NCBI RefSeq assembly: GCF_000172155.1
Contig: NZ_ABIZ01000001.1
Span: 7,039,105 to 7,103,104 of the forward strand
Source of the DNA: Verrucomicrobium spinosum DSM 4136 = JCM 18804
GTDB taxonomy: Bacteria; Verrucomicrobiota; Verrucomicrobiia; Verrucomicrobiales; Verrucomicrobiaceae
Length of the DNA stretch: 64,000 nt
Reading direction: 5' to 3'
A program made the translations under genes and the position numbers. The notes beneath the pieces are model-generated. The model saw only the letters and a list, made by a program, of their open reading frames with translations, was not told where the DNA came from and ran no database searches. Positions 13,501-22,456 of this stretch are shown here, piece after piece (the first letter of the stretch is position 1; each line of letters starts with the position of its first letter).

Positions 13501-16050
13501 CGGGAGGTGTGGCAGGCCCGCCCCGACCTTTGGGAGGCGTGGTCCGTGCTGATCTCCCAAACGCAGGACGCAGGCGAGCTGGAAGAAGCCGCCCGGCTCG
13601 CGGAGGAGGCCAGCCGCCGCTTCCCCCTGCTGCCCGGTGCCTGGCGTGATCTGGGGCAGATCATGCGGTTGCAGGGGCGCAATGAGGAGTCCCTGCGGGC
13701 CTTCCGCCGCACCACCGAGCTCAATCCAGACTGGGACCAGGCCTGGCAGGATCTCGCCCAGCTCCAGGAAGATCTGGGCCAGGCAGAGGACGCCCTCCAC
13801 ACCCTGCGCACCGCGCTGAAACGCATGCCGCGGGAGAACAACCTGCGCATGCTGCTGGCGATCTTTCTCTGGCGTGCAGGCGAGCGGCAGGAGCCCTGGG
13901 AACTCGTGGAATCCTGCCTGCGGGATGATCCCGGCCTGCAGAGAGCCTGGGGGATCCTCTCCGCCTGGGCCCCCCTCTTGCACCGCCAGCAGTCTCTGGA
14001 GGATCTGGCGCGCTCCGTCACCCGCGAGCACCCCGCCCAGGCCCGCCTCTGGATGATGCTGGCCCGCGTCCTCAGACCTGAGGCCGTGGAAGAACGGCTT
14101 CAGGCGGTGGACCATGCCCTCGCCATCCGGCCGCGCCTCGCCGAGGCCTACGACTTCAAGGCCATCCTCCTTTCGGAGCAGGGAAAGTTCGAGGAAGCAC
14201 GCAAGGCTCTCTGGTCCGGCCCCTGGGGCACCGACCGCCCCGCCCAGCTGGCGGGCCGTGAAGCCTGGCTGCTCGTCCTCGAGGGCAAGCCCCAGGAGGG
14301 CATGATCGTCCTGCGCAAGGTGCTGAAAAAGCACCGCGACTTCCACTGGGGCTGGGAGCGGCTCTACGAGCTGGCCGAACACGTGGAGCAGCCCCTGGCA
14401 ATGCGCGAGGCCGCACGTGAGCTGCTGCGCCTGAGCCCGCGCGATCCTGATGCGTGCAGCCGGGCCGCCCTCGTGGAGCTGGGCGCCGGCGGCAATGAGG
14501 CCCGCGCCGTCCAGCACCTGGAGCGCGCATTGCACCTCGAACCCGCCCACGACTTCTCCGCCCGGCAGCTGCTCGATCTCTACTGGCGGCGCAAAGATCT
14601 GGCCGGGCTGGAAAAAGCCTCCATGCTGATGCTGGCCACCGGTCCCACGGGCTGGGTCAGGAAGGCCTACTCGGTACTGGCCCATTGCCATCGCCGGAAC
14701 TTGGAAGGCGCACGGGCGGGACTGAAGGAACTCGTGGAGTGTCAGGACGACATCTTCGATCTGCTGGGCCTTTTTGACACCACCGTGCTCAACGATACCC
14801 GGTACAAGAAGGTCCTCGTGGAGGTGATGGATGCCGCTGTCGCCGCAGACACCATTGGGCCCGCCTTCGCCCTGCTCTGGATCCGCGAGCAGGCCCGGCA
14901 GGGCAAGTGGCAGTGCTGGCGGCATTTCGACAAGTGGATCCCACGCATGCAGCAGCGCGCCGTGCCCGCCATTCATCAGCTCATTGATCTGGCGGCAGAT
15001 ACGTCAAAGGCGGGCGCCTTCCTGCCCGAGCTCCTACGAGAGCATCGTGATTTCATCCATCCCAATACTGAGCTGTGGGCCGCGGCCGGCCGTGCCCTGG
15101 CCACCTCCAACCTCGAGCTGGAAGCCGTGAACTGGATGAAGGGGGCCGAGACCCGCCCCGACATCCGTGGCTGGATGCTGGCCATCTACGAGATCGCCCT
15201 GAACCAGTTGAACCGCGGCCCGGAGGCCACGGAAGTCAGCCTCGCCGCCGTGAGGCTGGGAGTGCGGGACGACACCTGGCCCCTCCACGTGAGTCAGGCA
15301 GGCTTTGGCACCGCTCTGGCTGGCGATCATGAACAGGCCCAGTCCCTGCTCAAACTGGTCCCCCCCGGGGACGTGCCGCCCCAGTGGCGTCTGCTGCACA
15401 CCCTGGGGGATGCCCTGACCAAGGTGCTGCCACTGCCCCGCCCCGAAGCCAAGGCGGCCTACAAGGTGCAGATCAACCGGCTCCGCGGCCTGGCCAAGTC
15501 CCTCCCTGCACCTACTCCCATCCTGTCAGGACAGTACACCCAGGCCGTTGAAGCCATGGCCGGCCACGCTGGGGTCGGGCTCTGGTCGTGGCAGAGGAAA
15601 TCACCCAAGCCCAAGCGACAGACGGAAAACACGGGCAGCTCCTTGGCCAGCATCGGCCCCTTTCCCATTATCGCGATTGTGGTGCTGCTGTTCCAGGTGC
15701 TGCGGCACTGTGAACCGGTCCGCACCGGGTCAAGCTACGCCCCGATGCCCTCCCCGGAAGAACAAGATCGCAGCGCACGGAGGCTCCGTGAACTCCGTCA
15801 GGCGGTGGAGCACCAGAAACTCCAGGACAGGCTTCTCACGCCTTCGCCTCTTCCTCAGGTCCTGCCGGTGATTCCGCCAGGGCTGAATGGCAGGGACACC
15901 ACCCCACCCGCCCCTCTACCGGGGAAACCGGTGCAGGTCTCTCCATCCCAGGCGGACTTCGAACGCTGGCTGGATCAAAAACCCAGTGGTCAAAGCGGAG
16001 CCCTCCCGCCTCCCCCCACCGTGACTCCGCCATCCCTGCTGGAGAATTGA
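10588..16050 (+). CDS. Giant TPR protein with embedded C39-like peptidase domain and C-terminal membrane segment
   Basis: 1,820 residues from GTG 10588; no better start is seen. Residues 1-300 are helical TPR-type repeats. Residues about 308-460 form a papain-like C39 domain with Cys330 (HRTCGPATLALIA), His407 (SAHLQTVIGYDE) and Asp425 (LIQDPGEP), a complete catalytic triad. From about 470 to 1,640 there are many 34-residue TPR units (for example AWRDLGQIMRLQGRNEESL). A hydrophobic segment at about 1,688-1,708 (FPIIAIVVLLFQVL) is followed by a Pro-rich tail. C39 domains cleave double-glycine leaders in bacteriocin exporters, but no ABC transporter or leader peptide lies nearby, so the substrate is unknown. 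The protein may be anchored in the membrane by its C-terminus. The gene is transcribed on its own between the gltB terminator and glgX. Confidence 0.85.
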   Translation: MEKNYKLKDGFTSDRRVSVPGEVVQQVRAAYDSGRYMDAYALAVAGAGPMQAWQGHEAQVIAARLSNNLGADRLSSLLLTRAHRERPQDAETRLHYGYHVLHRRGPMSAWSLAAKPESCENLTPELHADLIALRAAVAALYRDFNVAESLLTSALKLDPESAWLATEQARFLQAQEKREEALSRLDEALQLRPWFRPAVQHRARLLHLLNRHGEAVAYLTEALNHLQSGAVAMQLAVLKREIDDDAGMLDLLDLCEQWTPIPSLQHQEWLAACRSDAYYMRGDLASAAEQAEKLGGEYYEALASRYRAATASGPRVRLPVSFVLQGHRTCGPATLALIAQFWHHPATQEQIAQAICYDGTYDYSERQWCEENGFAAREFHVTWDSLRLLLNAGVPFALATVEVGSAHLQTVIGYDEIRKTLLIQDPGEPHYREVVAEEFLGRYKLTGPRGMAVVPADRRAWVNSLPLPDADFYDLNFAFNRALARHSRDEACSILDQMTALGPLHRLTLFARLSLAGFDRNTQEHHQVLLDMLTQYPDDMRLLQWHVQSLRELGRPEERLLLLRRIITMEQAHPSFLRELAVELSEDYRHRHETRRLLWWAHRCSPVDSAVLSALAVWHWREPRRQEALDFFRFAAALSDKVEAWSVQWFNACVALNRSEEALAWLRQRYQAYGDQSSGPALTLAVCLERLCLTEESLAVVEEAVRRRPDDGELLVHASRLAARFGKMYEAQLRLQRARQKCSHGQWLRADAALASREGDHARQLAIWREILQTEPLAMDAHQSMVALLELVQGTAAAGAHLQEACTRFPQHYELNQTYITWLREHAPEDARSPALAMLAHFPDDAWLHREIAHICQATGGFEEAMTHATAAINLAPRAPQSLATMAMVLQAMSRTAEAEEHCRRALQEDINFGTALIQLLECTNGSTQRDGALDFIRHEMIVQVLNGETLHVYRVLAYGLIEPRELMAHLREVWQARPDLWEAWSVLISQTQDAGELEEAARLAEEASRRFPLLPGAWRDLGQIMRLQGRNEESLRAFRRTTELNPDWDQAWQDLAQLQEDLGQAEDALHTLRTALKRMPRENNLRMLLAIFLWRAGERQEPWELVESCLRDDPGLQRAWGILSAWAPLLHRQQSLEDLARSVTREHPAQARLWMMLARVLRPEAVEERLQAVDHALAIRPRLAEAYDFKAILLSEQGKFEEARKALWSGPWGTDRPAQLAGREAWLLVLEGKPQEGMIVLRKVLKKHRDFHWGWERLYELAEHVEQPLAMREAARELLRLSPRDPDACSRAALVELGAGGNEARAVQHLERALHLEPAHDFSARQLLDLYWRRKDLAGLEKASMLMLATGPTGWVRKAYSVLAHCHRRNLEGARAGLKELVECQDDIFDLLGLFDTTVLNDTRYKKVLVEVMDAAVAADTIGPAFALLWIREQARQGKWQCWRHFDKWIPRMQQRAVPAIHQLIDLAADTSKAGAFLPELLREHRDFIHPNTELWAAAGRALATSNLELEAVNWMKGAETRPDIRGWMLAIYEIALNQLNRGPEATEVSLAAVRLGVRDDTWPLHVSQAGFGTALAGDHEQAQSLLKLVPPGDVPPQWRLLHTLGDALTKVLPLPRPEAKAAYKVQINRLRGLAKSLPAPTPILSGQYTQAVEAMAGHAGVGLWSWQRKSPKPKRQTENTGSSLASIGPFPIIAIVVLLFQVLRHCEPVRTGSSYAPMPSPEEQDRSARRLRELRQAVEHQKLQDRLLTPSPLPQVLPVIPPGLNGRDTTPPAPLPGKPVQVSPSQADFERWLDQKPSGQSGALPPPPTVTPPSLLEN

Positions 16051-16125
16051 AATCCAACCTTTTTGTCAGTGGCCAGTTTCCTGCTAGCAGGCAAAGTGGT
16101 GCCATTCACAGAGGATGAACTGGGT

Positions 16126-18279
16126 ATGAGAGGACTGTTTTCCAAGCTATCAACACTGTGTCTGGGGGATGACGCTCTGGTCGCGGCGCGTCAGATGGCC
16201 GTCTCCCGCCAAACACCGGACCACCTGGGTGCCACGATCGTCGAGGGCGGTGTCCATTTCAGCATCTACTCCCGGGCGGCAGATGGGGTGGACCTCTGCT
16301 TGTTCGACCCGGCGGAGCCCTCAGAGGAGACGGGCCGGGTGCGCATGACGCGAGACGATGATGATGTCTGGCACGCCTTCGTGCCCGGGCTCACCGCTGG
16401 AGCCATCTACGGCTACCGCGCCCGCGGCCCCTGGTCGCCAACCCAGGGCAAGTGGTTCAACCCCCACAAGCTCCTGCTGGACCCCTACGCCAAGGCGCTC
16501 CTGGGAGAGCCCATCTGGCAGGAGACCTACCACAATGTCACCGAGAAATCCGTCCGCGATTTTCATGACAGCGGGCCGGGCGCGCTGAAATCCGTCGTGA
16601 TCTCAGATGAATTCGACTGGGAGGGAGATGCCCTGCCCGCCGTCCCCTGGCAGGACACCGTGATCTATGAGCTGCACGTCAAAGGGATGACCATGCAGCA
16701 CCCGGACGTGCCACCAGACAAGCGGGGCACCTACGCCGGGCTGGCAGATCCAGCCATCATCACCTACCTCAAGTCCATCGGCGTCACCTCCGTCCAGCTG
16801 CTGCCCGTGCACCAGCACCTTGACGATGGCTTTCTCCTTGCCAAAGACCTGACGAACTACTGGGGCTACAACACCATCGGCTTCTTTGCCCCGCACAGTG
16901 AATACGCCGCCACCCGCGATCCACAGGCCCAGGTGGCGGAGTTCAAGACGATGGTTCGGGATCTGCACAAGGCAGGGATCGAGGTCATCCTGGACGTGGT
17001 GTACAACCACACGGCTGAGGGGGACGAGAACGGACCCATGCTTTTCCTTCGCGGACTGGACAATGCCAGCTACTACCTGCTCAACAACGAAAACAAGGTG
17101 GTCAACTACACCGGCTGCGGGAACACGCTGAACGTCGCCAGCCCGGCCGCCCTGCGCCTCGTCATGGACAGCCTCCGCTACTGGGTGCAGGAAATGCACG
17201 TGGACGGCTTCCGCTTCGACCTGGGGGCCACCATGGGACGCCGTGGCGAGATCTTTGATATCGGTTGCTCCTTCTTCCAGGGCCTGGCCCAGGATCCCGT
17301 GCTGCGCCGCGTGAAGATGATCGCGGAACCCTGGGACCTCGGCCCCAACGGCTATCAGGTGGGTGGTTTCCCGAAACCCTGGCATGAGCTCAACGGCCGC
17401 TTCCGCGACAACGTCCGCTGCTTCTGGAAAGGGGACGAGGGACGCATGGCAGACTTTGCCAAACGCCTCTGCGGCAGCCAGGACATCTACGGCCCCGGTG
17501 GTCGCCCGCCCTCGGCCAGCGTGAACTTTCTCACCTCGCACGATGGCTTCACACTGCGGGACCTCTGGAGCTACAACAACAAGCACAACGAGGCCAACGG
17601 CGAGGAGAACCGGGACGGCGACAGCCACAACAATGGCTGGAACTGCGGCATCGAGGGCGACACCCGCGATGCGATCACCCTGAGTCTGCGGCGGCGGCTT
17701 GCCCGCTCCTGCCTGGCCACGCTCTTTCTCTCCCAGGGCGTTCCCTTCCTCACCATGGGGGACGAGCGCTGGCGCACCCAGCGGGGCAACAACAACGGCT
17801 ACTGCCAGGACAACCCCATCAGCTGGATGGACTGGGCGACCAACCGGGAGTCCACCCGCATGCTGGAGTTTGTGAAACAGCTCGCCCGCTTCCGCCAGCT
17901 GCACCCCGTGCTTCGCCGCGCCAAATTCTTTGACGGCCGCGTCAATCCCTACACCGGCCGGCCAGACATCGCCTGGCTCTGCCGAGAGGGCCTGACCATG
18001 AGCCGCGAGGTATGGCACGCGGCAGAGACCCGCTTCATCGCCGCCGTGCTGGACAGTTCGCAAGGTACCAAGCGTGACAAAGCCGCCCCCATCTTGCTGT
18101 TGTTCAACAGCTCGCCAGAGGACATTGACTTCCCCATGCCGGAAGGTGCTTGGACCCTGGTCTTCGACACCTCCCGGGAGCCCTGTTTTCCCCGGGAATC
18201 TGACACGTCCAAGACATATGAAGAATCCTTTGCCTCAGCCAGTCGGTCCGTGGCATGTCTTGTGCTGAAATTGACCTAA
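16126..18279 (+). CDS. glgX: Glycogen debranching enzyme (isoamylase type, GH13)
   Basis: Hydrolyses alpha-1,6 branch linkages of glycogen or limit dextrin. An N-terminal CBM48-like domain (GGVHFSIYSRAADGVDLCLF) precedes the GH13 barrel. GH13 regions are intact: DVVYNHT (I), GFRFDLG with nucleophile Asp365 (II), IAEPWDLG with acid Glu401 (III) and SHDG with Asp473 (IV). I chose ATG 16126, preceded by GAGGATGA; the frame is open back to TTG 16063. It gives 717 residues, longer than E. coli GlgX (657) and nearer to TreX/isoamylase proteins. It pairs functionally with glgE at 51.9 kb and feeds sugars toward pyk, which starts 45 bases downstream. Confidence 0.93.
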   Translation: MRGLFSKLSTLCLGDDALVAARQMAVSRQTPDHLGATIVEGGVHFSIYSRAADGVDLCLFDPAEPSEETGRVRMTRDDDDVWHAFVPGLTAGAIYGYRARGPWSPTQGKWFNPHKLLLDPYAKALLGEPIWQETYHNVTEKSVRDFHDSGPGALKSVVISDEFDWEGDALPAVPWQDTVIYELHVKGMTMQHPDVPPDKRGTYAGLADPAIITYLKSIGVTSVQLLPVHQHLDDGFLLAKDLTNYWGYNTIGFFAPHSEYAATRDPQAQVAEFKTMVRDLHKAGIEVILDVVYNHTAEGDENGPMLFLRGLDNASYYLLNNENKVVNYTGCGNTLNVASPAALRLVMDSLRYWVQEMHVDGFRFDLGATMGRRGEIFDIGCSFFQGLAQDPVLRRVKMIAEPWDLGPNGYQVGGFPKPWHELNGRFRDNVRCFWKGDEGRMADFAKRLCGSQDIYGPGGRPPSASVNFLTSHDGFTLRDLWSYNNKHNEANGEENRDGDSHNNGWNCGIEGDTRDAITLSLRRRLARSCLATLFLSQGVPFLTMGDERWRTQRGNNNGYCQDNPISWMDWATNRESTRMLEFVKQLARFRQLHPVLRRAKFFDGRVNPYTGRPDIAWLCREGLTMSREVWHAAETRFIAAVLDSSQGTKRDKAAPILLLFNSSPEDIDFPMPEGAWTLVFDTSREPCFPRESDTSKTYEESFASASRSVACLVLKLT

Positions 18280-18324
18280 TGGCACCGCCCGCCCGCCGGA
18301 GTGCCAGCACCAGAAAGATTTGCA

Positions 18325-19734
18325 ATGCGAAAAACGAAGATCCTCGTCACCCTAGGTCCGGCCACGGAAAGCGTTGAAAAGATCGAGGCCCTGATCCGCA
18401 CGGGGGCCAACATTTTCCGGCTCAACATGAGCCATGCCTCCCACGAGTGGACGCGCAACGTGTACAACAGCATCCGGGACGCTGCCAAACAGCTCAACTC
18501 GGACGTGGCCGTGCTCATGGACCTCACCGGACCCTCCATCCGCACCGGCGATGTGGAGGCCCCGTGGCAGCTAAAAAAGGGCGACACGGTGGAATTCCGC
18601 ACGGACGAAACCCTCGCCCCCATCGGCACCTACTCCACCACGGTCAACTACCCCGGCCTCACCCGTGACCTCAAGCCGGGAGACGCCATTGCCATTGATG
18701 GCGGCATGATCCAGATGCGCACCGTCTCCGCCATCGGCAAGCGGATCCAGGCCGAGGTCCTCACCGGCGGGGAGATGAAGTCCCGCCGCCACATTAACCT
18801 GCCTGGGGTGGATGTGAACCTCCCGCCCCTGACCAAGAAGGACTACCTGGACCTGGATCTGGGCGTCGAACTGGGTGTGGACTACTTCGCCCTCAGCTTT
18901 GCCCGTGAACCCGCGCACATCCAGCACCTGGAACTGCTGCTGGAGCAGAAGAACTCCCACGCCCGGGTCATCGCAAAAATCGAAAACCAGCAGGCCCTCA
19001 ACAATCTCGACGCCCTCGTGCTCGCCTCCAAGGGCATCATGGTGGCCCGCGGCGACCTCGGCAGCGAGTGCCCCGTGGAGGACCTTCCCATCATCCAGCG
19101 TGACATCATCGAGCGCTGCTCCTACCATGGTCGCAAGGTCATCGTAGCCACCCAGATGCTGGAGAGCATGATCGAAAACCCTGTGCCTACACGCGCAGAG
19201 GTGACCGACATCTTCAACGCCGTGACCGAGCAGGTGGACTGCGTGATGCTCAGCGGTGAAACCAGCGTGGGCAAGTACCCTGATCGCTGCGTGGACGTGC
19301 TTCATCGCGTCATCAGCCGCACAGAGAAGCGCTACCCCTCCGGCCGCTTCGCCTCCGACGCCCCCATCAAGACCAACAAACATCGCGCGGTGAAATCCGC
19401 CATCGGCCTGGCCAACAGCATCCCCAACTCCAAGTTGCTGGTCTTCACCAAAGGCGGCACCACCGCCCACCTCTGCGCCCACCAGCGCCCCGAATTCGCG
19501 CCCATCTTCGCCTTCACCCCGAACCTCTGGATCAGCCGCACGCTCATGTCCGCCCGCGGCGTGTTCCCGTTCGTGATGGAGTTCAACAGCAAGAACCCCA
19601 GCACCACCATCGAGTCAGCCATCAAGATCCTCCGTGAACGCAGCCTTGTCCTCGCTGGCGATCCCATCGTCATCCTCAGCGACGTGCTGCATGATGAACT
19701 CATTGTGGATTCGATTCTGCTGAGGCAGGCGTAA
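18325..19734 (+). CDS. pyk: Pyruvate kinase
   Basis: Converts phosphoenolpyruvate and ADP to pyruvate and ATP. From ATG 18325 the product is 469 residues, the length of E. coli PykF; GTG 18301 is a weaker alternative. Features: N-terminal KTKILVTLGPAT, the substrate region RLNMSH, catalytic Lys218 in AKIEN, the metal-site region VARGDLGSE, the family signature VIVATQMLESM and MLSGETSVGKYP. The C-terminal regulatory domain is complete. The active-site loop usually written D-x-K-G-P-E-I-R or D-L-Q-G-P-K-I-R reads DLTGPSIR here, a small departure. It lies 45 bases after glgX and may be cotranscribed with it. Confidence 0.95.
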   Translation: MRKTKILVTLGPATESVEKIEALIRTGANIFRLNMSHASHEWTRNVYNSIRDAAKQLNSDVAVLMDLTGPSIRTGDVEAPWQLKKGDTVEFRTDETLAPIGTYSTTVNYPGLTRDLKPGDAIAIDGGMIQMRTVSAIGKRIQAEVLTGGEMKSRRHINLPGVDVNLPPLTKKDYLDLDLGVELGVDYFALSFAREPAHIQHLELLLEQKNSHARVIAKIENQQALNNLDALVLASKGIMVARGDLGSECPVEDLPIIQRDIIERCSYHGRKVIVATQMLESMIENPVPTRAEVTDIFNAVTEQVDCVMLSGETSVGKYPDRCVDVLHRVISRTEKRYPSGRFASDAPIKTNKHRAVKSAIGLANSIPNSKLLVFTKGGTTAHLCAHQRPEFAPIFAFTPNLWISRTLMSARGVFPFVMEFNSKNPSTTIESAIKILRERSLVLAGDPIVILSDVLHDELIVDSILLRQA

Positions 19735-20916
19735 GATACGTGAGCGGGATGGAAGTGCGGTTTAACCACAGAGGCACAGGCAACACAGAGGGATGAGGGG
19801 ACTGAGCTGGAGGAAATCCCTCCAGTGCTCAGCACCTCCTCTTATTCTTTGTATGCCCGCAAACAGGGTTGGAGTTCCGCGTTTACGCGGCTCACGCCAC
19901 AAGCCTTCGAGGGCATGCTCCTCAACTGATTCCAACAGCGGAGCGGTAGGCCCATAGCGACCATCGTCCACGCATCCTGCGCCCTTGCTCTGCACCCTCT
20001 CACCGCAGAAGAACCTTCCCGGTTCTTGTCCCCCACCACCCAGCGCCCCAAGAGCCGGGACGGCTCTTCCGCACTCTGCCGGTGCCTTGAGGACCAACGG
20101 TCCGGCTTCATACCAGCCTGGGGCAACGCCCCAGGTTGCATGCAATAACAAAATCATTGAGGGCTGAAAGCCCGGCATCATTCAGGAGCGCCACCCGCTG
20201 ACAACCCGAACCCCTTGCCCCCCCAACTACAGAAGAACCTTCCCGGTTCTTGCCCCCCCCCAGCGCCCCAAGAGCCGGGACGGCTCTTCCACCTTGCCGG
20301 CACCCCACCCGGCCTCCATAGCGCCCGCCCCATTTCCGACCAACATCACTCCTCGAACCCGGAGGGTTCACCATGCGTAGCCATGGGTCGGCCGAGCGTA
20401 GCGAGGACTACCCATGGATATCCGCAACAACGCATTCTACCGCGGAGCGGTAGGCCCATGGCGGCCATCGTCCACGCATCCTGCGCCCTTGCTCTGCACC
20501 CTCTCACCGCAGAAGAACCTTCCCGGTTCTTGTCCCCCACCACCCAGCGCCCCAAGAGCCGGGACGGCTCTTCCGCACTCTGCCGGTGCCTTGAGGACCA
20601 ACGGTCCGGCTTCATACCAGCCTGGGGCAACGCCCCAGGTTGCATGCAATAACAAAATCATTGAGGGCTGAAAGCCCGGCATCATTCAGGAGCGCCACCC
20701 GCTGACAACCCGAACCCCTTGCCCCCCCAACTACAGAAGAACCGTCTCGGTTCTTGTCCCCCACCACCCAGCGCCCCAAGAGCCGGGACGGCTCTTCCAC
20801 CTTGCCGGCGCACTCCCCGCTCTCCCCCTCAGGTCTTCTGTCTTTCGTCTTCCAGTCTTCCATCTCCCCCCTCCTTCCCCCTTGCACACCACCCCGTTCT
20901 GGTTTGGGTTACACCC
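19735..20916. repeat. 1.2-kb repeat block with a 504-bp-period tandem duplication
   Basis: 19938-20240 and 20442-20744 are nearly identical at an offset of 504 bases; I find very few mismatches, so the duplication is recent. Inside are four copies of a ~60-base unit (near 20011, 20237, 20515 and 20741) made of two hairpins, GAACC-n-GGTTC and AAGAGCC-GGGAC-GGCTCTT. Each duplicate also holds the hairpins CCTGGGGCAACGCCCCAGG and GGGCTGAAAGCCC. Between them CCATGGGT/ACCCATGG form an inverted pair (near 20380 and 20410). The 5' end carries a copy of the dispersed CCGCGTTTACGCGG hairpin (19868-19890) and a CACAGAGGCACAGG motif (19764-19792). Short open frames here merely read the repeats. Confidence 0.8.
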
Positions 20917-22146
20917 ATGCGCACCCGGCTCCTCCTACCTCTGCTGCTCGGCATCGTCACCCTCGCCACCACTCCCCCGCGAGCCAACGCCGCCGAATCC
21001 CCCTGGGACCTCTCCCAACTCTCCAAGGCCCCCGCTCACGAGTGGCTCGTCAAAGACGGCCCCATGCGCGCCCTCACCTACACGGGGCTCCCCTTCCAGG
21101 GCAAACCGTCCCAGGTCTTCGCCTACTACGCCTCTCCCGCCACCCTTTCCCCCGCCACTGACGCCACCAAAAAATATCCCGGCGTCGTCCTCATCCACGG
21201 CGGCGGCGGCACCGCCTTCAAGGTCTGGGCGGAACTCTGGGCCAAGCGTGGCTACGCGGCCATCGCCATGGACCTCAGCGGCATGCGCCCGGAGGAGGCC
21301 GATCCCAATAAACGCACCCGCATTCCCGATGGCGGACCCGACCAGGGCCATCCCGCCAAGTTCGACACCATCCGCACCGAGGACATCACCGATGACTGGC
21401 CACTCCATGCCGTGGCCAACGGCATCCTGGCCCACTCCCTCCTCCTGAGCTTCCCGGAGGTGGACAAGGACCGCACCGCCGTCACCGGCATCAGCTGGGG
21501 CGGTTACACCACCTGCATCGTCGCCTCCGTGGACTCCCGTTTCAAAGCGGCCGTCCCGGTCTATGGATGTGGTTTCCTAGAACAAAACAGCTGCTGGCTC
21601 GGTGAGTTCACCAAACTCGGTCCGGACCTCACCAAGAAATGGGTGGAGCGCTATGACCCCTCCAGCCACCTCCCCCGCTGCACCGTGCCCATCTTCTTCA
21701 TGAACGGTACCAACGACTTCGCCTACCCGCTCGACAGCTACATGAAGAGCTACGATGCCGTGTCCAAGACCGCCAAGAACATCCGCATCCAGATCAAGAT
21801 GCCGCACGGCCACGGCGTGGGCTGGGAACCCAAGGAGATCGGCCTCTGGGTGGACCAGCAGCTCGGTCTGGGGGACGGCAAGGCACTCGCCACCTGCACC
21901 GCGCCCGTCCTCGCCGATGGCAAGGTGACGGCAAAAATCACCCACTCGCTCCCGGTGAAATCCGCGGCCTTCAACTACGCCCTGCCTGGCGAAGCCGTGA
22001 ACAAACGCGAATGGAAATCCATCCCCGCCACCGTCGAAAACAACGTCGTGACCGCCCCTGCCGCTGAGCCCGGATCAGACATGTGGTTCTTCACCGTCAC
22101 CGATGAACGCGACGCCATGGTGTCTTCTCCGGTGGCGTTTAAGTAG
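20917..22146 (+). CDS. Secreted alpha/beta hydrolase (acetylxylan-esterase / dienelactone-hydrolase-like)
   Basis: 409 residues from ATG 20917, which opens a good signal peptide (MRTRLLLPLLLGIVTLA, cleavage near ANAA). The frame continues upstream only into repeats. The fold and triad are visible: oxyanion loop LIHGGGGTAF, nucleophile Ser193 in GISWGGYT, Asp267 in GTNDFAYP and His297 or His299 in PHGHGVGW. Members of this broad family are exported and release acyl groups from polysaccharides or cleave other esters; the substrate cannot be read from sequence. A C-terminal domain of about 90 residues resembles a small beta-sandwich. The gene stands alone, preceded by repeat DNA. Confidence 0.85.
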   Translation: MRTRLLLPLLLGIVTLATTPPRANAAESPWDLSQLSKAPAHEWLVKDGPMRALTYTGLPFQGKPSQVFAYYASPATLSPATDATKKYPGVVLIHGGGGTAFKVWAELWAKRGYAAIAMDLSGMRPEEADPNKRTRIPDGGPDQGHPAKFDTIRTEDITDDWPLHAVANGILAHSLLLSFPEVDKDRTAVTGISWGGYTTCIVASVDSRFKAAVPVYGCGFLEQNSCWLGEFTKLGPDLTKKWVERYDPSSHLPRCTVPIFFMNGTNDFAYPLDSYMKSYDAVSKTAKNIRIQIKMPHGHGVGWEPKEIGLWVDQQLGLGDGKALATCTAPVLADGKVTAKITHSLPVKSAAFNYALPGEAVNKREWKSIPATVENNVVTAPAAEPGSDMWFFTVTDERDAMVSSPVAFK

Positions 22147-22456
22147 CCCCCAACAGCCAAACCTGCGCGCGGCAGGCAATTTTGGCTCGCCCCGCGCCTG
22201 GCTGAGCCTTACTATTTGCGCCGACACCCCTTCGCGGTGCGGCTTGGTCTGTGTCTGCGGCGCTGAAGTTGGCTTCGAACTCTCAGATTGCGCAGCCCCT
22301 CGAATGGCTCATTTCGCGACCACTGACGTGATGCTAAGTCGCAGCGACCTGCGAGATGCGAGCTGAATCATCCCGTCGCGCGAGCCATGCTCCGCTTTTC
22401 ATCATGGTCTGATTTGCCCTGAACTGTCTGTTCTGCCCCCCCAAAAAAAAACCAAA
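22147..22456. other. Interval upstream of arr, no gene seen
   Basis: 310 bases without a credible coding frame. The last 15 bases before the arr start are a C-run followed by an A-run, leaving no recognisable Shine-Dalgarno sequence. Confidence 0.4.

Noticed and set aside
12814-14976. 720-codon minus-strand frame opposite the TPR-C39 gene
   Set aside because: Antisense to regular TPR repeats; it has Leu/Gly/Gln-rich shadow composition and no motifs.
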